From: Candidimonas sp. SYP-B2681
GTDB taxonomy: Bacteria; Pseudomonadota; Gammaproteobacteria; Burkholderiales; Burkholderiaceae_B
Length of the DNA: 64,000 bases
Assembly (NCBI RefSeq): GCF_003971065.1
Contig: NZ_RYDV01000002.1
Coordinates: 310,001 to 374,000, forward strand
Reading direction: 5' to 3'
In this document: piece by piece, positions 57,665-64,000 of the stretch
How the letters are laid out: each line of letters opens with the position of its first letter
Position numbering within the stretch: the first letter of the stretch is position 1
Program-made: the position numbers and the translations under genes
The notes under the pieces: generated by a model
The model's input: only the letters and a program-made list of their open reading frames with translations
Database searches by the model: none
What the model was told of the DNA's origin: nothing

Positions 57665-59527
57665 GTGCGAAATGTACGTTCTGATGTGTCCAGGCACGTG
57701 ACACGTCCTCCCGTCAGCCAAGAATTTAATTATTCCTTTGGTGCGGTACGGCAGGCGGATGGCCAAGTCAGATTTCGACTCTGGGCACCTGGCGCTTCGC
57801 AAGTCGAACTGGAACTGGAAGGGACCGCGCCTGAAGCCATGGACGCCGTCGGGAATGGTTTTTACGAGTTGCACCGCGTGTGTGCGCCGGGCTCGCGTTA
57901 CTGGTATCGCACTGGTCCTGACCAAAAGATTCCCGATCCTGCGTCACGTCTCCAAGATGGCGACGTACACGACGCAAGCGTAGTAGTGGGGCCGTGCACC
58001 TATGCTTGGCTCAATACCGAATGGCGTGGACGCCCTTGGACAGAGACGGTGCTATATGAAATACATGTCGGTTTGACCGGCGGTTTTCGTGGTGTTCAGG
58101 AAAAACTAGCTGATCTGGCCGACCTTGGCATCACCGCTATCGAATTAATGCCCCTTGCCGATTTTCCTGGGACGCGCAATTGGGGCTACGACGGGGTGCT
58201 GCCTTATGCTCCCGATTGGGCTTACGGCACTCCCGACGAACTGAAGTTATTGATCGATACAGCCCATGGCATGGGCCTTATGGTCTTCCTGGATGTTGTC
58301 TATAACCATTTTGGACCAGACGGAAATTGTCTCTCGTCGTATGCACCGGATTTCTTTCGTGATGACTTGCAAACTCCCTGGGGCCCAGCGATAGATTTTC
58401 GTAAAGTTCCTGTCCGCCAATTTTTTGCCGAAAACGCCTTATATTGGTTGCGCGAGTATCGATTCGACGGACTCCGGCTCGATGCAGTTCATGCCATTTC
58501 AGAACCTGACTGGTTGCCCGAAATGGCTAACTTTGTGCGGGAGCACATAGAACCGGAGCGACATATCCACCTGGTGCTCGAGAATGACAATAACGCAGCG
58601 AGCTTGATGCGTCAGGGATTCAACGCTCAGTGGAACGACGATGCTCACCATGTACTCCATCACATCCTTACCGGTGAAACGCAAGGCTACTACACGTCTT
58701 ATCAGGACGACCCAACGGGCAAGCTGGCACGTGTCTTGTCAGAAGGTTTTGTGTATCAGGGCGAGCCGAATCCGTGGCGAGGCGGCGCCGCCCGGGGTGA
58801 GCCTAGCGCGGATCTGCCGCCTTGCGCTTTTGTGTTTTTCCTGCAGAATCATGACCAAATAGGCAATCGCGCAATGGGCGAGCGCCTGATCTCTTTGTGC
58901 CGCTCGAATCCAGACGCCTTGCATGCCGCCGTTGCCTTGCAACTGCTGACTCCTCATATTCCTTTGTTATTCATGGGGGAAGAAGTTGGTGCAAAGTCGC
59001 CGTTTTTGTACTTCACCAGTTTCACGAATCCGGAACTCGCACAGGCGGTGCGAGAGGGGCGGCGCAAAGAGTTTGCCGGTTTTGACGAATTCTCTGATCC
59101 TCAGGCGCGCGAGCGAATCCCCGATCCCAACGACAAGAAAACCTGGGATCATTCAAAGGTAAAGACCGATACCCAAAACCGACAGGCATCCCAATGGCGC
59201 AGTTGGTATGGTGGTTTGCTTCGGCTGCGTCATCAATTCATTACGCCGAATCTTGCGGCAGCACGCAGCGATTCCGTGCAGATCCTGGCTCCTCTATGCG
59301 TGGTAGCGCGGTGGCGATTGGGCGATGGCAGTCTACTGAGCCTTTACTGCAACTTCTCCCCGCAAAATATCGTACTGCCGCCAGACGTCACATTTATAGC
59401 GGAAGACGTGATCTTTCAGAGCAAACCACGCTCGGGCAATCAGCTGAACGGTTCCCTGGCCTCGGCCAGTACAACCGCCATCCTGACAAAGTCGGTTAAT
59501 GGCATCGATCGAAAGGAGGTTCAGTGA
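57665..59527 (+). CDS. treZ: Malto-oligosyltrehalose trehalohydrolase TreZ
   Basis: Releases trehalose from the maltooligosyl-trehalose made by TreY. It has 620 residues with an N-terminal CBM48-like domain (QVRFRLWAPGASQVELELEG), then the GH13 barrel: IELMPLADFPGTRNWGYDGV, DVVYNHFGPDGN, nucleophile Asp273 in [12 protein letters not shown], acid/base Glu306 in HLVLENDNNAA, and FLQNHDQIGNRAMGER. GTG 57665 is preceded by AAAGGAG. The stop overlaps the malQ start (GTGA). Partner gene treY is two genes downstream. Confidence 0.95.
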   Translation: MRNVRSDVSRHVTRPPVSQEFNYSFGAVRQADGQVRFRLWAPGASQVELELEGTAPEAMDAVGNGFYELHRVCAPGSRYWYRTGPDQKIPDPASRLQDGDVHDASVVVGPCTYAWLNTEWRGRPWTETVLYEIHVGLTGGFRGVQEKLADLADLGITAIELMPLADFPGTRNWGYDGVLPYAPDWAYGTPDELKLLIDTAHGMGLMVFLDVVYNHFGPDGNCLSSYAPDFFRDDLQTPWGPAIDFRKVPVRQFFAENALYWLREYRFDGLRLDAVHAISEPDWLPEMANFVREHIEPERHIHLVLENDNNAASLMRQGFNAQWNDDAHHVLHHILTGETQGYYTSYQDDPTGKLARVLSEGFVYQGEPNPWRGGAARGEPSADLPPCAFVFFLQNHDQIGNRAMGERLISLCRSNPDALHAAVALQLLTPHIPLLFMGEEVGAKSPFLYFTSFTNPELAQAVREGRRKEFAGFDEFSDPQARERIPDPNDKKTWDHSKVKTDTQNRQASQWRSWYGGLLRLRHQFITPNLAAARSDSVQILAPLCVVARWRLGDGSLLSLYCNFSPQNIVLPPDVTFIAEDVIFQSKPRSGNQLNGSLASASTTAILTKSVNGIDRKEVQ

Positions 59528-61752
59528 TTGGGTCCGTACGCACTAGCCAGAGTTTGTTGCAGTTGGCCGAGAAAGTCGGACTTGTACCGGTTTGGCAAGA
59601 CGTGTATGGGGAGACGCACGACGTAGAAGAATCAGTGTTGCGCAGCATGCTCAATATTCTTGATCTACCTTGCGACAGCAGTGCGCAACTTGCCGAAAGC
59701 CATAGGCGCCTGGACCACGAAGCTCTGTTGGACACAGGCGGCATGCTTGTCGTGAATGTGAATCAGGCACCGACCTTCTCCTATATCGGTTCGCCGATAT
59801 ACACCTTGACGCTGGAAAGCGGCAAGCAGTATATCGGCAGGGCAAGGGCGGCAGGATCTGGCAAGGTGAGCATCCGAGGAATTGACCAGATCGGATACCA
59901 CCGATTGGCCATCGGCGATCGGCAATTGACACTTGCCGTGGCCCCCCCGCGTTGTCCCTCATTAGACCGGCGACAGGGCGCGTGGGGCGTGTCGGCACAG
60001 GTATATAGCCTATACCGTTCGGACCACGACATATCAAGACTTGCTTTGCCATCCGCCGTGGGCACGGCAGCGTCTGTCTGGCCCGGATGGGAAAAGGGTG
60101 GCGACTTCGCTACCCTTACCGCTTTGGCACGTCACGCAGGTCGCGCTGGCGCCAGCGCGCTGGCAATAAGCCCGGTGCACGCGATGTTCACCGCGGACCC
60201 GCAACGCTACAGCCCTTATTCGCCATCAAGCCGTTTGTTCCTAAATGTCGCGTATATCGAACCTTCTGTTGTCCTCGGTGAAGACGCCGTCCGGCGCGCC
60301 GCTGCACAGATATCCAATGCCTCTGATGACGCGGCGTCGGCTGGATCGGCGCGAGTGGACTGGACGAGCGTGGTGCCACGCCGTTTAAGGTTATTACGAG
60401 CCTTATTTAACGATTTTCGCCGACAAAGTCATGCCGACACGGTTAATAAGTTTGAAGAATTCCGGGGGCGAGGCGGCGACGCACTGGAAAGCCATGCATG
60501 CTACGAAGCCTTGCATCATCATTATCGCGACGAACTCGGGCCGTCATGTGGCTGGCAGCAATGGCCAGCCGAGCTGCATGATCCTCGCGGTACTGCGGTT
60601 AAGGCCTATGCGGCAGCACATGAAGAAGACGTGAGTTTTCATGTGTTTTTGCAGTGGCTGGCGGACGCCGGGTTGCGGCATGCGCAGCGTGGGGCTCGAG
60701 CCGCAGGCATGTCGGCCGGTCTGATCACTGACCTTGCGATCGGTACGGATCCGCGTGGCAGCCATGCCTGGAGCAGGCAAGGGGAGATGCTGGGGGGAGT
60801 GTCGGTTGGTGCGCCGCCCGATCTTTATCAGCCCCAAGGCCAAAACTGGGGATTGACAGCCTTTTCTCCACGGGCTTTGCATCAGAACGGCTATTCGGCG
60901 TTCATTGAGACGCTACGCGCCGCGCTCGCCCACGCGGGCGGCGTGCGTATTGACCACATCCTGGGGCTGGCTCGCATGTGGCTAATTCCCCCGGAGGCGG
61001 AGGCCTCCGATGGGGTCTACCTGCGATATCCTCTCAACGATATGCTGCGGCTGATTGCTCTGGAAGCATGGCGCCACAGGGCGATAGTGGTTGGCGAAAA
61101 TTTGGGGACTGTGCCGGAGGGCTTCAACGAGCAGCTCGAACGCACTGGAATCCTGGGTATGAGCGTGCTTTGGTTCGAACGTGCCCCGCAAGTTGCGCGG
61201 GCGCCCGATATCGAATCCGGTGCCGAGCTTGAGTCCGAGCCCAAGCCTATCGACCCACCAACCAGGGCTCCTTTTGTAGACCCGTCGCAATGGTCGCCTT
61301 ACGCGATGGCAACTCCCTCAACTCACGACCTGCCCACTATTCATGGATGGTGGGCAGGCCGCGATCTGGAGTGGCGCCGGCGCCTTGGGCAACTTTCAGA
61401 TGATGAGTTCGCGCAGCAACTGCAGGAACGGCAGCACGACAAGAAGGCTCTTTGGCATGCATTGGAAGAAGCTGGATGCGTTCCCGAGGGGGAGGCGGAT
61501 CCACCCGACATGGCGCCGCGTGATGCCATATTTTCCTTCGTCGCCCGCACCCCGGCGCCGCTGCTGGCGGTTTCGCTAGAGGATCTGCTGCAAGCCATTG
61601 ACCAGCCTAATCTTCCTGGCAGCGAAAGCGGGTCCGATGTGACACATCCAAACTGGACTCAATGTCTTCCTGTCGGTGTCGAAGAGATCTTTACCGACCA
61701 GAGAGCAAGGCAGGCTGTCGCGGCAATTCAAAGTGCCCGGAGAAAACCATGA
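59524..61752 (+). CDS. malQ: 4-alpha-glucanotransferase MalQ (amylomaltase)
   Basis: Transfers maltooligosyl units between alpha-glucans, 742 residues (E. coli 694). The N-terminal 170 residues are an extra domain typical of proteobacterial MalQ. The GH77 barrel holds nucleophile Asp477 in VRIDHILGLARMWLIP, acid/base Glu525 in VVGENLGTVP and the third acid in ATPSTHDLPTIHGWW; the 48-residue spacing matches E. coli MalQ. The start is GTG 59524 (GTGA overlap with treZ), with AAAGGAGG at about 59512-59519. In the cluster it would even out chain lengths so that short dextrins re-enter the TreYZ or GlgE routes. Confidence 0.94.
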   Translation: MIGSVRTSQSLLQLAEKVGLVPVWQDVYGETHDVEESVLRSMLNILDLPCDSSAQLAESHRRLDHEALLDTGGMLVVNVNQAPTFSYIGSPIYTLTLESGKQYIGRARAAGSGKVSIRGIDQIGYHRLAIGDRQLTLAVAPPRCPSLDRRQGAWGVSAQVYSLYRSDHDISRLALPSAVGTAASVWPGWEKGGDFATLTALARHAGRAGASALAISPVHAMFTADPQRYSPYSPSSRLFLNVAYIEPSVVLGEDAVRRAAAQISNASDDAASAGSARVDWTSVVPRRLRLLRALFNDFRRQSHADTVNKFEEFRGRGGDALESHACYEALHHHYRDELGPSCGWQQWPAELHDPRGTAVKAYAAAHEEDVSFHVFLQWLADAGLRHAQRGARAAGMSAGLITDLAIGTDPRGSHAWSRQGEMLGGVSVGAPPDLYQPQGQNWGLTAFSPRALHQNGYSAFIETLRAALAHAGGVRIDHILGLARMWLIPPEAEASDGVYLRYPLNDMLRLIALEAWRHRAIVVGENLGTVPEGFNEQLERTGILGMSVLWFERAPQVARAPDIESGAELESEPKPIDPPTRAPFVDPSQWSPYAMATPSTHDLPTIHGWWAGRDLEWRRRLGQLSDDEFAQQLQERQHDKKALWHALEEAGCVPEGEADPPDMAPRDAIFSFVARTPAPLLAVSLEDLLQAIDQPNLPGSESGSDVTHPNWTQCLPVGVEEIFTDQRARQAVAAIQSARRKP

Positions 61753-64000
61753 GCAGTCTGTGCTCTACGGCCCGTTTGCAGTTGCATGCCGGCTTCACCT
61801 TGCACGACGCATGCGATCAAATACCCTATTACGCCAAACTAGGGATCAGTCACTTTTACACCTCACCGATCTCCCGGGCCAGACCCGGCTCGATGCATGG
61901 GTACGATGTTGTCGATCATTCCATTGTCAGCCCGGAACTGGGGGGTGAGTCAGCGTTGAGGGCGCTTGCCCAAGGCTTACGCGCCCGCGGCATGGGTATC
62001 ATTCTTGACATTGTGCCTAACCATATGGCTACCCACGCCGACAATGCATGGTGGTGGGATGTCCTGCAGAACGGCAGGGACAGCGCGTACGCATCATGGT
62101 TCGACATCGACTGGCAATCGACACGGCCCGGCCTGGCTGGCAAGGTGCTGGCTCCGTTTCTGGCTGACCATTACGGTCACAGTTTGGCCAGAGGCGAACT
62201 GCAGCTGTACTTCGACGACGCAAGCCAGGCATTTCAGATTGATGCTTGCGGTACGCGTTTTCCAGTTGCGCCTGATTCCTTGTCGACCGAGGGCATGAAC
62301 CCTCCAGAAGTGCTCGCCCAACACGACAGCACGAGTCCCGAAGGACAGTGTCGTATGCACGAATTGCTGGAGCGCCAGCACTATCGGCTGACATGGTGGC
62401 GCTGTGCTGCGGACAGCATCAATTGGCGGCGTTTTTTTGAAGTCAGTGAACTTATCGGCGTCAAGGTAGAGCGGCAGGAGGTTTTTGATGCTGTACATGC
62501 CTTGCCGCTACGTCTTTTTTCAGAAGGGCTGGTAGACGGTCTGCGTATTGATCATGTCGATGGCCTCGCGGAACCCATCGCCTATTGCAGTCAGTTATAT
62601 GAAGCACTAAAAAAGGTTGCTGGCCTGCGCCCTGGCCCACTTCGCGATAACGAGCCATGGCTGCTGGTCGAGAAAATTCTTGCTGAAGGTGAAACACTGG
62701 ATGATCGCTGGCGGGTGGATGGCACCAGCGGCTACGATTTTATGGACCAAGCGGCCGCGGTGTTGCACGACCCTGCCGCCGAGGCAGCCATGACCGAACA
62801 TTGGGAGGCATTGACCGGCGACCTTCGTCAGCCCAGGGCGCTTGTCCATGACGCCCGTAGTTTAATGTTGCAACGTCATTTCGTCGCCGAACGCGAAGGC
62901 CTACTACAGGCTCTTTCACAATTGGCCGGAGTCAACCCGTCAACCAGGGACTGGACGCGCGAGGCGATCGCCCGGGTACTCGACAAGATCCTGATCTTGT
63001 TTCCCGTGTATCGCACCTACGCAGGCGTAAGTGGCCGGCACGAAGCGGACGCCCTCTGCCTGGACCGCGTCATGGCGGAAGTTCGTACCAGGCTGGATCG
63101 CGATAGCGGCAGCGATGCCGTGCTATGTGGGTTGTTGCAGCAGTGGTTGGGTGGAGAGCGAGTCGTGACAGATGTTGCTACGGCGAATTCGGCTTCGCAG
63201 TGGCAGGGCGAAGCGATACGGCGTTTTCAGCAGCTGACGCCACCGCTGGCAGCCAAGTCATTGGAAGATACCGTTTTTTATCGCTATGGGCGTTTAATCT
63301 CGCGTAACGAGGTGGGCTCTGATCCGAGTGTCTTGGCGATAACGCCCGAGACCTTTCATAATCGTAATCTTTGGCGCGCCTCCTGGGCGCCGCGGTCCAT
63401 GCTGGCGACAGCTACGCACGACCATAAACGCGGCGAAGACGTTCGGGCCCGGCTTGCCGTACTGAGCGAGATTCCGTACCTATGGACAGCATTCAGTCAG
63501 CGCTGGATGCAATGGCCCTTGCCAATTTCCCCAGCCATCACTGCAGCGCAGGCCGGTGAACGCTATATGCTTTTCCAGACGCTAGTCGGCGCCTGGCCGC
63601 TGGACTTATCCGTTGACAATAGCGACGGCATGCAAAATTATGCCGACCGGATCGTGCAGTGGCAAACCAAAGCCTTGCGCGAAGCGAAAGTCAGTTCCAG
63701 CTGGTTCGAACCCAATTTGCCCTATGAGGAGGCCAGCAATGATTTCGTCTACGGTTTGCTTCCAGGAGGGGCCTGCCATGAGCTTGCGAGGGATATCGCA
63801 GGATTCGTGCGGCAAATCGCTCCGGCCGGAGCCGTGAACAGCCTGGCGCAAACGGTACTTCGCATCGCCATCCCAGGTGTGCCCGACTTTTATCAAGGCA
63901 CGGACTTTTGGGACTTCAGCCTTGTCGATCCCGATAATCGGCGCCCGGTGGACTATGCGGCCCGTGTTGCGGCGCTCGACGCCGATGAGAGCATCGCGTC
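61749..64000 (+). CDS. treY: Malto-oligosyltrehalose synthase TreY (partial, runs off the right edge)
   Basis: Turns the reducing-end glucose of a maltodextrin into a trehalose end. The visible 750 residues start with ATG 61749, overlapping the malQ stop by four bases. Signatures: HAGFTLHDACDQIPYYAKLG, SHFYTSPISRARPGSMHGYD, DIVPNHMA, nucleophile Asp268 in GLRIDHVDGLAEP, acid/base Glu308 in LLVEKILAEGE, DGTSGYDFM, and ATATHDHKRGEDVRARLAVL. PDFYQGTDFWDFSLVDPDNRRPVDY near the edge is the usual segment about 100 residues from the end, so most of the protein is present. The frame is open to the last base. Confidence 0.95.
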   Translation, partial: MSSLCSTARLQLHAGFTLHDACDQIPYYAKLGISHFYTSPISRARPGSMHGYDVVDHSIVSPELGGESALRALAQGLRARGMGIILDIVPNHMATHADNAWWWDVLQNGRDSAYASWFDIDWQSTRPGLAGKVLAPFLADHYGHSLARGELQLYFDDASQAFQIDACGTRFPVAPDSLSTEGMNPPEVLAQHDSTSPEGQCRMHELLERQHYRLTWWRCAADSINWRRFFEVSELIGVKVERQEVFDAVHALPLRLFSEGLVDGLRIDHVDGLAEPIAYCSQLYEALKKVAGLRPGPLRDNEPWLLVEKILAEGETLDDRWRVDGTSGYDFMDQAAAVLHDPAAEAAMTEHWEALTGDLRQPRALVHDARSLMLQRHFVAEREGLLQALSQLAGVNPSTRDWTREAIARVLDKILILFPVYRTYAGVSGRHEADALCLDRVMAEVRTRLDRDSGSDAVLCGLLQQWLGGERVVTDVATANSASQWQGEAIRRFQQLTPPLAAKSLEDTVFYRYGRLISRNEVGSDPSVLAITPETFHNRNLWRASWAPRSMLATATHDHKRGEDVRARLAVLSEIPYLWTAFSQRWMQWPLPISPAITAAQAGERYMLFQTLVGAWPLDLSVDNSDGMQNYADRIVQWQTKALREAKVSSSWFEPNLPYEEASNDFVYGLLPGGACHELARDIAGFVRQIAPAGAVNSLAQTVLRIAIPGVPDFYQGTDFWDFSLVDPDNRRPVDYAARVAALDADESIA

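Overview
The window reads as a chromosomal segment of a betaproteobacterium in the order Burkholderiales, most likely family Alcaligenaceae. The evidence is two orphan periplasmic receptors of the tripartite tricarboxylate (Bug) family, a TAXI-type TRAP transporter, moderate GC (roughly mid-50s per cent by eye) and the family assignments of the housekeeping genes. The genus cannot be fixed from the sequence alone. No rRNA, tRNA, CRISPR array, insertion sequence or prophage was seen.

Layout. 1-3.7 kb (minus strand): a cut-off Bug receptor, an aspartoacylase-type deacylase, ada, a T4 endonuclease V (DenV) homologue and panD. 3.8-8.6 kb: an FAD monooxygenase, rlmF, a cold-shock protein, a phosphoribosyltransferase and a zinc alcohol dehydrogenase. 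8.6-12.2 kb: a possible small RNA, an unusual beta-solenoid repeat protein and a MASE3-GGDEF-EAL protein. 12.2-19.8 kb: aconitase acnA behind a non-coding stretch with a sigma-54-type promoter, a DinB-like protein, slyX, an MFS transporter, an aldo/keto reductase and panB. 19.9-25.5 kb: a LysR regulator beside a flavin monooxygenase and a coupled pair of AhpD/CMD-fold genes, then a beta-hydroxyacid dehydrogenase and a second Bug receptor. 25.7-31.2 kb: rmuC, a periplasmic cyclohexadienyl dehydratase, a thioesterase and a receptor-PAS-GGDEF-EAL protein. 31.6-39.6 kb: the TAXI TRAP transporter, kbl-tdh, an RluA-type pseudouridine synthase and an asparaginase.

39.7-64 kb is the most coherent part. 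A stand-alone rpoN (sigma-54), a sigma-54 activator lacking a sensory domain and a divergent NtrC-type response regulator sit directly before a long co-oriented block. That block is a family 2 glycosyltransferase, glgA, glgE, treS-maltokinase fusion, glgB, glgX, treZ, malQ and treY (treY runs off the right edge). Most junctions are 4-base stop/start overlaps. Good -24/-12 (sigma-54) promoter sequences precede both the glycosyltransferase and glgA. Together these genes can interconvert trehalose, maltose, maltose-1-phosphate and branched alpha-glucan (TreS/Mak/GlgE/GlgB building, GlgX/MalQ trimming, TreY/TreZ recycling to trehalose). No glgC is present in the window.

The main proposal is that this alpha-glucan/trehalose operon is controlled by sigma-54 through the adjacent rpoN/activator module. 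A third sigma-54-type promoter lies about 340 bases upstream of acnA.
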